Assembly: GCA_023145595.1 (NCBI GenBank) | Contig: JAGLDM010000016.1 | Coordinates: 1-7,653 of the forward strand | Length of the DNA: 7,653 nucleotides | Origin: Flavobacteriaceae bacterium | Lineage (GTDB): Bacteria > Bacteroidota > Bacteroidia > Flavobacteriales > Flavobacteriaceae | Reading direction: 5' to 3' | Shown: positions 1-6,598 of the stretch, piece by piece | Numbering within the stretch: the stretch's first letter is position 1 | How the letters are laid out: each line of letters opens with the position of its first letter | Program-made: the position numbers and the translations under genes | Notes under the pieces: model-generated | Told to the model about the DNA's origin: nothing | What the model saw: only the letters and a program-made list of their open reading frames with translations | The model's database searches: none

Positions 1-346
1 GTTTGCGAATGTCTACAAACAATGAGGAGGCAAACGGTGCTTCCTTTTGGTAACCCGACAAACCAAGAAAGTATTGCATGTAAGGATTTTCTTGAATCAT
101 TTCAATAGCCCTGCTATCGTCCAGTTTTTCTTTGTGTTTGATGATTAAAGCTCCTAAAACTATCCTAGGAGAAACTCCTGGACGACCAAATCCTTGATTC
201 ATCATCGAAATATATTGTTGAGCAAATTTATCCCAATTCACTATCTTGGACAACTTAACCCACCTGTTATCAGGTGATAATGATGTTTGAAAAGGTGTTT
301 GAAACTCTTCTATGCTTAATTGATTTTCCGGAATATATCGTATCAT
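1..346 (-). CDS. IS5/IS1182-type transposase, N-terminal part (cut by window edge)
   Basis: The reverse strand reads an open frame of 115 codons from the ATG at 346-344 to the window edge with no stop. The product begins MIRYIPENQLSIEEFQTPFQ and continues through NRWVKLSKIVNWD, a GRPGVSPRIVLGALIIKHK block and a SLFVDIRK block. This layout matches the DUF772 (InsH N-terminal) domain of DDE transposases in the IS5/IS1182 group, which are common in Bacteroidota. That domain precedes the RNase H-like catalytic domain, whose acidic residues would lie beyond the left edge, so activity cannot be judged. A box reading TAAGTTTG on the minus strand at 359-352 sits just upstream of the ATG and fits the flavobacterial -7 consensus. 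The family call rests on recognised sequence pattern. The choice between IS5 and IS1182 is uncertain. Confidence 0.85.
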   Translation of the reverse strand, partial: MIRYIPENQLSIEEFQTPFQTSLSPDNRWVKLSKIVNWDKFAQQYISMMNQGFGRPGVSPRIVLGALIIKHKEKLDDSRAIEMIQENPYMQYFLGLSGYQKEAPFASSLFVDIRK

Positions 347-351
347 AAATG

Positions 352-359
352 CAAACTTA
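352..359 (-). promoter_or_regulatory. Putative -7 promoter box of the transposase
   Basis: The minus strand reads TAAGTTTG here, an exact match to TAnnTTTG, the -7 element of the Bacteroidota primary sigma factor. Only five bases separate it from the transposase ATG at 346, so any leader would be almost absent. A TTG lies 14 bp upstream, shorter than the usual spacing for a -33 element. The box is therefore only a candidate. Confidence 0.35.
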
Positions 360-512
360 TTTGTTCTAAAATACAAATAACCCTGCACTTTACCAAACAA
401 ACCACAACTAAATTATAGCGTAATAATCTGATTACTAGTTAAATATAAGTAAGCGGAGACTTTCTGAGCAAACCCTATATAACCTTTCTATTTCGCAATA
501 TATTTAGTTTAT

Positions 513-887
513 CTATTTTTTATAAACCGTATTTAACTGAATAGATGTTGCAATAGACATGGCTCTTGTTTTTGATTGTTCTGCAACAGCTCCTTCAAAC
601 AAAGAATCTACAGTAGCATGAAATATCTCCATCCACATTTCAAAATCTTCTTTCTTTAATTTTTGCATTTGATCTAACTGTATGTGTACACGCATCGGAT
701 TTCCTTTATAAAGAGGATTATGCAATAATATGGATTCCCAAAAATCATACATTTTTGGCAAATGAGTTTCCCAGTTTATTTTTGCGACATCATTAAACAA
801 AACGTCTAATTCCTTATTATTTTGCATGTTATCGTAAAAAGTATTGACTAATAATTCTATATCTTGACGTGTCGTAATATCTTTCAT
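513..887 (-). CDS. Group III truncated haemoglobin
   Basis: Predicted small cytoplasmic haem protein of the 2-over-2 globin fold, group III, as in Campylobacter Ctb. Proposed roles in the family are O2 or NO/peroxide handling; the in vivo role here is unknown. Numbering from the longest frame (ATG at 905, 130 aa), the expected haem-pocket residues are present: Tyr24 (B10), His48 (E7, in WETHLPKMYDFW), His74 (proximal F8, in NPMRVHIQL) and Trp91 (G8, in FEMWMEIF). I prefer the second ATG at 887, giving MKDITTRQDIELLV and 124 aa. Family members normally begin just before this helix, and the six extra residues (MLYFYK) resemble nothing in the family. The gene is transcribed away from the isomerase gene and toward the insertion sequence, and no terminator is evident after its stop. 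Family call firm; start codon less so. Confidence 0.9.
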   Translation of the reverse strand: MKDITTRQDIELLVNTFYDNMQNNKELDVLFNDVAKINWETHLPKMYDFWESILLHNPLYKGNPMRVHIQLDQMQKLKKEDFEMWMEIFHATVDSLFEGAVAEQSKTRAMSIATSIQLNTVYKK

Positions 888-1054
888 TTTGTAAAAATAC
901 AGCATTTACTTGAGTTAAAATAATTCCTAATTTCAATTGTGTGCCATTCTTCTTTTTTTTGGACTCCCTATACTTTCTAGATTAATCTACAGACCCTTAC
1001 TCAGACTCTTAAAGAAAAACCACGGAGAATTAGAGCAATTAGACAAGTAAATAG

Positions 1055-1062
1055 TATCTTTG
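1055..1062 (+). promoter_or_regulatory. Putative -7 promoter box of the isomerase gene
   Basis: TATCTTTG matches the flavobacterial -7 consensus TAnnTTTG exactly. It ends 24 bp before the ATG at 1087, giving a short A-rich leader with no Shine-Dalgarno site. No clear TTG -33 element is seen at the usual distance. Confidence 0.55.
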
Positions 1063-1086
1063 CTTTCTCAATAAAAAAGAACAAAA

Positions 1087-2019
1087 ATGAATAACGGATT
1101 ATACGCAAAATTCAACACTACAAAAGGTGAGATTTTAGTCAATTTAGAGTTTGAAAAAACTCCAGGAACAGTAGGTAACTTTGTTGCTCTGGCAGAAGGA
1201 AACATGGAAAATGATGTTAAACCTCAAGGAACTCCTTATTATGATGGATTAAAATTCCACAGAGTAATTGCCGATTTTATGATTCAAGGTGGTTGCCCTC
1301 AAGGAACAGGAACAGGAAACCCAGGTTTTAGTTTTGATGATGAATTTCATCCTGATTTAAAGCACGACAAACCAGGTATATTGTCTATGGCAAATTCTGG
1401 ACCAGCAACAAACGGAAGTCAATTCTTTATCACACATATAGAAACTCCTTGGCTAGATAACAAGCATTCTGTTTTTGGAAACGTGGTTGAAGGTCAAGAT
1501 ATTGTTGACACTATTGCACAAGGTGATATTTTAACTTCTGTTGAGATTGTTCGTGTTGGTGAAGCTGCTGAAAAATTTAATGCCATTGAATCATTTCGCG
1601 TTTTTGAAGGTTCAAGAGAAGCAAGAGTTGCTGAAGAATTAAAAGCACAAGAAGAATTGATGGAGACTGCTGCTGCAGGTTTTGATAAAACTGATAGCGG
1701 TTTGCGTTATAAAATACTTCAGAGTGGAGACGGAAAACAAGCAACGAAAGGCGCTATGGTTTCTGTACATTATAAAGGACAATTGTTAGATGGTACGGTA
1801 TTCGATTCATCTTACAAAAGAAAACAACCTATTGATTTCAATATTGGCTTAGGGCAGGTAATTGCTGGATGGGACGAAGGAATTCAACTATTAAAAGTTG
1901 GAGATAAGGCTCGTTTTGTAATCCCTTCTAATTTAGCATACGGAAGTAGCGGTGCAGGCGGTGTAATACCACCAGATGCTATACTGATATTCGATGTCGA
2001 ATTAATGAATGTGAAATAA
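1087..2019 (+). CDS. Dual-family peptidyl-prolyl cis-trans isomerase (cyclophilin-FKBP fusion)
   Basis: Catalyses cis-trans isomerisation of Xaa-Pro bonds and so assists protein folding. Two unrelated isomerase families are joined in 310 aa. Residues about 4-158 form a cyclophilin: FHRVIADFMIQGG carries Arg59, Phe64 and Gln67, followed by the NGSQFFIT block, Trp122 and His127, matching Arg55, Phe60, Gln63, Trp121 and His126 of human CypA. Residues about 205-309 form an FKBP domain: Tyr229 (VHYKG), Phe239-Asp240 (FDSS), Val258-Ile259, Trp262, Tyr285 and Phe302 match the FKBP12 pocket. The linker of about 45 residues (160-204) is charged and probably helical. No signal peptide is seen, so a cytoplasmic location is likely. 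Both active sites look intact. Cyclophilin-FKBP fusions (CFBP) are known in flavobacteria. The gene is probably monocistronic, with its own promoter box and terminator. Confidence 0.95.
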   Translation: MNNGLYAKFNTTKGEILVNLEFEKTPGTVGNFVALAEGNMENDVKPQGTPYYDGLKFHRVIADFMIQGGCPQGTGTGNPGFSFDDEFHPDLKHDKPGILSMANSGPATNGSQFFITHIETPWLDNKHSVFGNVVEGQDIVDTIAQGDILTSVEIVRVGEAAEKFNAIESFRVFEGSREARVAEELKAQEELMETAAAGFDKTDSGLRYKILQSGDGKQATKGAMVSVHYKGQLLDGTVFDSSYKRKQPIDFNIGLGQVIAGWDEGIQLLKVGDKARFVIPSNLAYGSSGAGGVIPPDAILIFDVELMNVK

Positions 2020-2022
2020 TTG

Positions 2023-2049
2023 AAACGCTCCTAAAAGGGGCGTTTTTTT
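2023..2049 (+). terminator. Intrinsic terminator after the isomerase gene
   Basis: A hairpin forms between AAACGCTCC (2023-2031) and GGGGCGTTT (2037-2045). It has nine pairs including one G-U and a TAAAA loop, and runs into a T tract (2043-2049). It starts four bases after the isomerase stop codon. Confidence 0.9.
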
Positions 2050-2102
2050 ATATAAAAATTTAGTGCATTTGAATCTAAAGTGAATTTTAAAAAATAGATC
2101 TT

Positions 2103-2963
2103 ATGAAAAAGGTGATACTTATTAGTTTATCCTTAATATATAGTATCTCTTCATTTTCTCAAAACAACGAAAATGACTCAATACAAAAAACACCGGAAAT
2201 AATTAAAAAACATCCGATTTTGGAGGATCGTTTTATTTTTAATGTCGGACTTTATGTGCCTAATAAATCCATAAAAATTGGAGCCAATGGTTCTAATCCC
2301 GACTCAGAAATAAAATTTAAAAAGAACTTTGATTTTAATCAAAATGAATCTACGCTAGCAATGAATTTTATTTGGCGGTTTTCAAAAAATAAAAAATGGA
2401 GTGTTGGAATTGAAGAGTTTTCTGTAAAAAACAGTCATAAATTAATGATTGACAAAGATATTGAATGGGATGATGTTATTTACAAAGCTGGTGCTTCTGT
2501 AGAAGCTGGTTTTGGAATGAATATGTATCGCTTGTTTTTTGGAAGAACCATCTCCTCTGGACTTAGACATGAATTAGTAATTGGGCTTGGAATCCATGCA
2601 ATGGATATTGAGGGATATATTAAAGGAGAAGCATACATTAACGATAAAGATAAACGTTTTGAAAAAAGGATGGTAAGTGCTATTGTTCCCTTTCCTAATA
2701 CATGCTTGTCGTATATCTACACACCCGACACAAAATGGGCTTTAACAGCAAGAGTAGATTGGTTCGCTATCTCAATTGACAAATATTACGGATCGCTCTG
2801 GAACCTTGCTCCAGGAATAAAATACCAAGCCTTTAAAAATATTGGTGTGGGTGTAAATTATCGTTATTTTAAAACGAACATAAGAGTTGACCAAAAAAAT
2901 TGGGACGGGAAATTTAGCCTTATTTTCAAAGGTCCCTTATTTACTATTAGCGGTAATTTTTAA
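2103..2963 (+). CDS. Exported protein of unknown function, probable outer-membrane beta-barrel
   Basis: I do not recognise a family. The 286-aa product starts with a classical signal peptide (MKKVILISLSLIYSISSFSQ) with likely signal peptidase I cleavage after Ser19; there is no lipobox cysteine. From about residue 42 on, the protein alternates short polar/hydrophobic strands with turns. Examples are RFIFNVGLYVP, TLAMNFIWRFS, KWSVGIEEFSVKN, MNMYRLFFGRTI, LVIGLGIHAMDI, WALTARVDWFAIS, IGVGVNYRYFKT and FSLIFKGPLFTISGNF. Many strands are rich in aromatics, and the chain ends in Phe, a typical C-terminal signal of outer-membrane barrels. About 10-12 strands could fit. A role in the outer membrane is inferred from this pattern only. 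It is preceded by the isomerase terminator, so it needs its own promoter. Only a one-mismatch box (TGCATTTG, 2064-2071) is visible. It lacks the features I would expect of PorP/SprF. Confidence 0.75.
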   Translation: MKKVILISLSLIYSISSFSQNNENDSIQKTPEIIKKHPILEDRFIFNVGLYVPNKSIKIGANGSNPDSEIKFKKNFDFNQNESTLAMNFIWRFSKNKKWSVGIEEFSVKNSHKLMIDKDIEWDDVIYKAGASVEAGFGMNMYRLFFGRTISSGLRHELVIGLGIHAMDIEGYIKGEAYINDKDKRFEKRMVSAIVPFPNTCLSYIYTPDTKWALTARVDWFAISIDKYYGSLWNLAPGIKYQAFKNIGVGVNYRYFKTNIRVDQKNWDGKFSLIFKGPLFTISGNF

Positions 2964-3090
2964 AGACAACACTCGTGAATTTAACATCAGTTGCAATAGC
3001 ACTTAGAAAAAATCATATCTGAAGTAATTTGGCCTATTTCACTTTTTTATTTGTATGTTTATCACATTAAAATAATGTAGACATCAATTG

Positions 3091-3107
3091 GAAGGGAAAA
3101 AACCTTC
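3091..3107 (+). other. Weak hairpin in the gap before the OmpA gene
   Basis: In the 212-bp gap between the barrel gene and the OmpA gene, GAAGG (3091-3095) can pair with CCTTC (3103-3107) around a seven-base loop, followed by a T-rich stretch. It might be a weak terminator for the barrel gene or a leader hairpin of the OmpA mRNA. Five pairs are too few for a confident call. I see no other gene or convincing promoter in this gap. Confidence 0.2.
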
Positions 3108-3175
3108 TTTCTTTAAAGATTTACAATTTTCACTTATTGGACCTGCCTGGGCTATAAAAAAATAATTCTCAAAAA

Positions 3176-5362
3176 ATGAAACACACAAAACCCTTATTTT
3201 TATTTTTATTTATTCTTTTATCAACATTTAGTTATTCCCAAAAACTGAAGGTAATTAAAGTAAAGAACCTCGATTTAAACTCAAAATATGCTGAAATTGG
3301 AATTAAACACTTAGATAGCAACAAAGTATTATTTGCTTCATCAAAAAAAAATAATTTAGACGATAAAAGAGACAAACGAAATAACAGACATGGGGGCTTG
3401 CGTTTATACACCGCTTACATTCATCCAGACGGGAGGGTTTCTGACGTTAAGTTATTTAGTAAAACTGCAAAGAATCCCATTAATGAATCAAATATAACGT
3501 TTACTTCAGATTATAAAACTGTTTATTTTACTCGTAATAACTATATCGATGATGATTACAGAAAAGAATTTGAAAAAGGCTCCTTTGACATTCATATATT
3601 AAAAATTTTCAAAGCGGATATAAGTCCGGAAGGACGCTTCTCTAACATAACTCTCCTACCGATTAATAGCCGGTCTTACTCTGTTACCAATCCATACTTA
3701 AGTCCAGATAACAAGAAATTATATTTCGTTTCTAACATGAAAGGTTCCTTTGGAGGCTTTGATATTTATGAAATGGATATACATGCTGATGGAACTTATG
3801 GGGATCCTGAAAATTTAGGAATAAACGTCAATTCAAATGGTAATGAAATGTTTCCTTTTGTAACTGATGATAATATTCTTTATTTTTCTTCAAACGGACA
3901 TGGTGGATTAGGCGGTCTGGATATTTTTGGCTTTGATTTAGAGGACAAATATGCTAGGTCTATAAACCTTAGAAGTCCTATTAATAGTAATAAAGATGAT
4001 TTTTCTTTTATTTATAATTCCAATAATTTCACAGGACATTTTGCTTCAACCAGAAAAGGAGGTTTAGGAGGTGCTGATCTATACCATTTTACTGTTCAAC
4101 CACCTCCTAAACCTATTGAGGCTGTTACTTCAAGAAAAGTTAAAATTCCGAAAACAAATATTGTTATAGACAAAGGTCCATGTAATATCCTTATTAAAGG
4201 TGTAATAAAAGACTACAAAACAAATTCACCTATTTCAAATGCTAAATTATATTTAATTCGAAACAATGAGCAAGTAGCAGCAACGGCAACAAAATCAGAT
4301 GGATCATATTCTTTTGAAGCTAATTGCAATGAACTCTATGAAATTGACACAGACAAACTTGGTTATGAAAAAAACCTGTTTTATATAAAAAAATCCTTTA
4401 AAGACAATAGCATTATTGTTTTCAATGGAAGTTTAAAACCATCAAAATGTGTTCAAGTATTAAATGGCCTCATAACCGATTTAAATACTGGAGAACCACT
4501 CATTAATATAAAGGTTGATTTATTAGATAAAAAAGGAGATTTAGTAGATATAGCACAATCAGACACTAATGGGGACTACCATTTCACATTAAATTGTAAG
4601 GATAAATACATAGTAAATATTTCAAGCAAATTACACGAACCTGTATCATCAGAATTCGAAACAACATCAGAAAACAAGCAAGTAAGCCGTTTAGACTTCT
4701 CTCTAAAACCTTTGCCGTGTACTCAAACTTTAGAAGGAATTGTTTTGAATTCAAGAACAAAAGTACCGATGGGCAATGTGGAAGTGAGTCTAATAAAAGA
4801 TGGTCAGATTATTAAAACAAAAATGAATCAGAGTTCAGGAATATTTAATTTTAAAATTGACTGCGAAACTAACTATACGGTTAATGCCTCTTCAAAATAT
4901 TTTTATGAGAATTCAAAAGAGGTTACTACAACAAATGCAAGAAATACTACTTTTGATTTTTCAATAAAACTCGAAAGTAAATTAGATTTTGATATGATAA
5001 GAGATGAAATGATGATTTTAACTGGACCTATATCTTTTGATTTAAACAGATCTGACATTAGAGACGATGCCGCTATTGAATTGAGTAAAATTGTAAATGC
5101 AATGAAAAAGAACCCAAATATATCTGTTGCTATTGGGGTTCATACAGACAGTCAAGCTCCAGATTCTTATAATATGACATTATCCGAAGAAAGAGCACAA
5201 TCAATTAAGAGTTATATCATTTCAAAAGGAATTAACAGAAACCGATTAACAAATAAAGGCTATGGAGAAACTCAATTATTAAATAGATGTGCTAATGGTG
5301 TAAGGTGTACTAAAAAAGAACATTTAAAAAACCAAAGAGTCGAATTTATAGTGAGCCAATAA
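3176..5362 (+). CDS. OmpA-family envelope protein with PD40 propeller and three carboxypeptidase-regulatory-like repeats
   Basis: Predicted periplasmic or outer-membrane-associated protein of 728 aa that anchors to peptidoglycan. A signal peptide ends near Ser21 (FSYS-Q), with no lipobox. Residues about 48-306 form a PD40/WD40-like propeller, seen as repeated YFSSN/GGLGGLDI-type blocks (for example 173-202, 227-255 and 276-305). Residues 336-600 hold three beta-sandwich repeats of the carboxypeptidase-regulatory/CNA-B kind. Each opens with Cys (336, 425, 515) and has a second Cys about 48 residues on (384, 474, 563). The C-terminal OmpA domain (about 612-728) has FDLNRSDI, HTDS with Asp658, LSEERA with Arg673 (the expected diaminopimelate-binding pair) and KGYGETQLLNRC. 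Cys705 and Cys711 probably form a disulfide. The domain order resembles the type IX secretion protein PorE, but there is no TPR region and no lipid anchor, so I do not assign that name. No PorP/SprF gene adjoins it. Co-transcription with the PrcB gene is likely. Confidence 0.9.
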   Translation: MKHTKPLFLFLFILLSTFSYSQKLKVIKVKNLDLNSKYAEIGIKHLDSNKVLFASSKKNNLDDKRDKRNNRHGGLRLYTAYIHPDGRVSDVKLFSKTAKNPINESNITFTSDYKTVYFTRNNYIDDDYRKEFEKGSFDIHILKIFKADISPEGRFSNITLLPINSRSYSVTNPYLSPDNKKLYFVSNMKGSFGGFDIYEMDIHADGTYGDPENLGINVNSNGNEMFPFVTDDNILYFSSNGHGGLGGLDIFGFDLEDKYARSINLRSPINSNKDDFSFIYNSNNFTGHFASTRKGGLGGADLYHFTVQPPPKPIEAVTSRKVKIPKTNIVIDKGPCNILIKGVIKDYKTNSPISNAKLYLIRNNEQVAATATKSDGSYSFEANCNELYEIDTDKLGYEKNLFYIKKSFKDNSIIVFNGSLKPSKCVQVLNGLITDLNTGEPLINIKVDLLDKKGDLVDIAQSDTNGDYHFTLNCKDKYIVNISSKLHEPVSSEFETTSENKQVSRLDFSLKPLPCTQTLEGIVLNSRTKVPMGNVEVSLIKDGQIIKTKMNQSSGIFNFKIDCETNYTVNASSKYFYENSKEVTTTNARNTTFDFSIKLESKLDFDMIRDEMMILTGPISFDLNRSDIRDDAAIELSKIVNAMKKNPNISVAIGVHTDSQAPDSYNMTLSEERAQSIKSYIISKGINRNRLTNKGYGETQLLNRCANGVRCTKKEHLKNQRVEFIVSQ

Positions 5363-5388
5363 TATGAAATCGGAGAAAAAATATCATA

Positions 5389-5841
5389 ATGGCTAAATTA
5401 TTTTTACGTATAGGATTCTTAATTTTAATGATAAATATTATTAGTTGTAGAGCGCAAAAACAAGAGATAGAGAAAGAAGTTTTGTGTGAATTAATTGAAG
5501 TACAATCTTATGGTGGTTACAAATTGGGGCAATACCAAACCATTACGAATCAATTTGACCTAAAATCATTATACACGCAATTAAATTTAACTAGAAAACC
5601 AGGACTACCAATACCTGAAGTTGATTTTGAATCAGAAAGTATTATTGCTCTTTTTATGGGTGAAAAAATGACTGGAGGGTATGGAATAAAAATAAAATCT
5701 ACTCGACGAATAAGCACTTCTGAAATTGAAATTCAAATAGAAGAAACCAAGCCTGCAGATATGGTTACAATGGCGATTACGAGCTCTTTTTCAATTTATA
5801 AAGTTTCAATTCCGAACGCTAAAACAAGTTTTTCAAAATAA
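5389..5841 (+). CDS. PrcB-domain lipoprotein
   Basis: Small 150-aa predicted lipoprotein. Residues 1-19 form a hydrophobic signal peptide ending IIS, followed by Cys20, which fits a lipobox cleaved by signal peptidase II. Residues about 84-141 (IIALFMGEKMTGGYGIKIKS, then a strand, then an ETKPADM turn) match the pattern of the PrcB C-terminal domain. That domain is named after the Treponema denticola PrcB lipoprotein, which helps assemble the dentilisin protease complex. Here no protease gene is near, so the partner is unknown. The charged residues after Cys20 (QKQEIEKE) could help surface export, but this is not certain. The gene starts 26 bp after the OmpA gene with no terminator between, which suggests one transcript and a shared envelope role. 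An upstream ATG at 5364 is in another frame and was not used. Confidence 0.75.
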   Translation: MAKLFLRIGFLILMINIISCRAQKQEIEKEVLCELIEVQSYGGYKLGQYQTITNQFDLKSLYTQLNLTRKPGLPIPEVDFESESIIALFMGEKMTGGYGIKIKSTRRISTSEIEIQIEETKPADMVTMAITSSFSIYKVSIPNAKTSFSK

Positions 5842-5904
5842 ATAAATATGTTTATGTACACTGAAAAGATATAAAACTAGCCAGAATACAATCATAGATT
5901 TACA

Positions 5905-5912
5905 AATATTTG
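5905..5912 (+). promoter_or_regulatory. Putative -7 box of the NUDIX gene; decides its start
   Basis: AATATTTG matches TAnnTTTG with one mismatch. It overlaps the TTG at 5910-5912, which would be the most upstream start of the NUDIX frame. If the box is the promoter, that TTG is not translated and the ATG at 5925 is the start, after a very short leader. Confidence 0.4.
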
Positions 5913-5924
5913 CACTTTAGTAAT

Positions 5925-6557
5925 ATGAATTTTACCCAATTCAGACAACTCATTCCAACTTTAAAAAATGCACCTCTTGGCGGTTTAAAGGCACAATTCG
6001 TCATGGCTCCAGCCGAGCGTATTAAATTCACAGATCAGAAAATAAAAGATTCGAAACCAAAAAAAGCCGCAGTATTAGCGCTTTTTTACCCTGACAAACA
6101 AAACAATACTCGTTTCGTATTAACACTACGCGCAAGTTATAACGGCACACATTCCTCTCAAATTAGTTTTCCTGGCGGAAAAAAGGAATTTATTGATGAG
6201 AACTTATCAGCCACCTCAAAAAGAGAAAGTCAAGAAGAAATTGGTGTTGCAATAAGTGACATCAACATGTTGAAAGAATTAACCGAAGCTTATATTCCTC
6301 CAAGCAACTTTTTAGTAACTCCGTTTATAGGGGTACTTCATGAGGTACCCAAATTCAAGGCAAACGAAGAAGTTGAAACTATTATTGAAGTATTAGTATC
6401 CGATTTATTAAATGATCGTAATGTTACCATTAAAAATATGTCAACCTCCTATATGAAAAATATTGATGTACCCTGCTTTAAACTAAACGATTATATTGTT
6501 TGGGGAGCAACAGCAATGATCTTGAATGAAATCAAAATATTACTAAAGACTATTTAA
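5925..6557 (+). CDS. NUDIX hydrolase, CoA pyrophosphatase (NudL/YeaB) type
   Basis: Predicted to cleave the pyrophosphate of coenzyme A or its derivatives into 4'-phosphopantetheine and 3',5'-ADP, using Mg or Mn, in the cytoplasm. The 210-aa product (from ATG 5925) carries the CoAse signature LTLRASYNGTHSSQISFPGG (66-85) directly before the NUDIX box. In the box, Arg100-Glu101 and Glu104-Glu105 with Gly107 supply the metal-binding REXXEEXG core. The spacing from GG to RE is one residue longer than the standard NUDIX pattern, as I recall it also is in E. coli NudL, supporting the subfamily. EAYIPPSNFLVTPFIG (121-136) also fits. The frame stays open upstream to a TTG at 5910, but that codon lies in a promoter-like box. 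The gene lies 41 bp before the acyltransferase gene, which has its own box. Exact substrate is inferred. Confidence 0.9.
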   Translation: MNFTQFRQLIPTLKNAPLGGLKAQFVMAPAERIKFTDQKIKDSKPKKAAVLALFYPDKQNNTRFVLTLRASYNGTHSSQISFPGGKKEFIDENLSATSKRESQEEIGVAISDINMLKELTEAYIPPSNFLVTPFIGVLHEVPKFKANEEVETIIEVLVSDLLNDRNVTIKNMSTSYMKNIDVPCFKLNDYIVWGATAMILNEIKILLKTI

Positions 6558-6571
6558 AAATAATTATTTCG

Positions 6572-6579
6572 TAAATTTG
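6572..6579 (+). promoter_or_regulatory. Putative -7 promoter box of the acyltransferase gene
   Basis: TAAATTTG is an exact match to TAnnTTTG. It ends 19 bp before the ATG at 6599, a spacing like that of the isomerase gene. No clear TTG -33 element is seen. It suggests independent transcription of the acyltransferase. Confidence 0.5.
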
Positions 6580-6598
6580 TCACCCAACTAAGAAAACT

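Larger units (their letters stand above)
1..475 (-). mobile_element. Insertion sequence, one end (approximate outer boundary)
   Basis: The transposase fragment implies an insertion sequence that extends left out of the window. Outside the transposase start there is about 130 bp without a gene. In this AT-rich stretch a GC-richer block at 454-475 reads, on the minus strand, GGGTTTGCTCAGAAAGTCTC. Such a sequence is plausible as a terminal inverted repeat. The other end is not visible, so neither the repeat nor a target-site duplication can be verified. The boundary at about 475 is an inference. If right, the element lies about 38 bp from the stop codon of the globin gene and does not interrupt it. 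Confidence 0.45.

Noticed and set aside
888..905. Upstream ATG adding MLYFYK to the globin
   Set aside because: The extra residues do not resemble the family N-terminus. The ATG at 887 is favoured, though the longer form cannot be excluded.
902..931. TTGA...TCAA half-sites upstream of the globin gene as an FNR/Crp-type site
   Set aside because: The half-sites are far more than the usual 4-6 bases apart, so they do not form a normal FNR-family site.
978..989. Perfect 12-bp palindrome TAGATTAATCTA in the divergent region, a possible operator
   Set aside because: In DNA this AT-rich, perfect 12-bp palindromes are expected a few times per window by chance, and it does not match a site I recognise.
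3029..3053. TTG plus TTTATTTG as a promoter for the OmpA gene
   Set aside because: The -7 box has one mismatch, and the 14-bp spacer is shorter than the usual spacing for these promoters.
3176..5362. Assigning the OmpA protein as PorE of the type IX secretion system
   Set aside because: There is no TPR region and no lipobox, three CRD-like repeats instead of one, and no type IX genes nearby.
5910..5924. TTG start adding five residues to the NUDIX protein
   Set aside because: The TTG is part of a -7-like box, and the ATG at 5925 gives a normal N-terminus.
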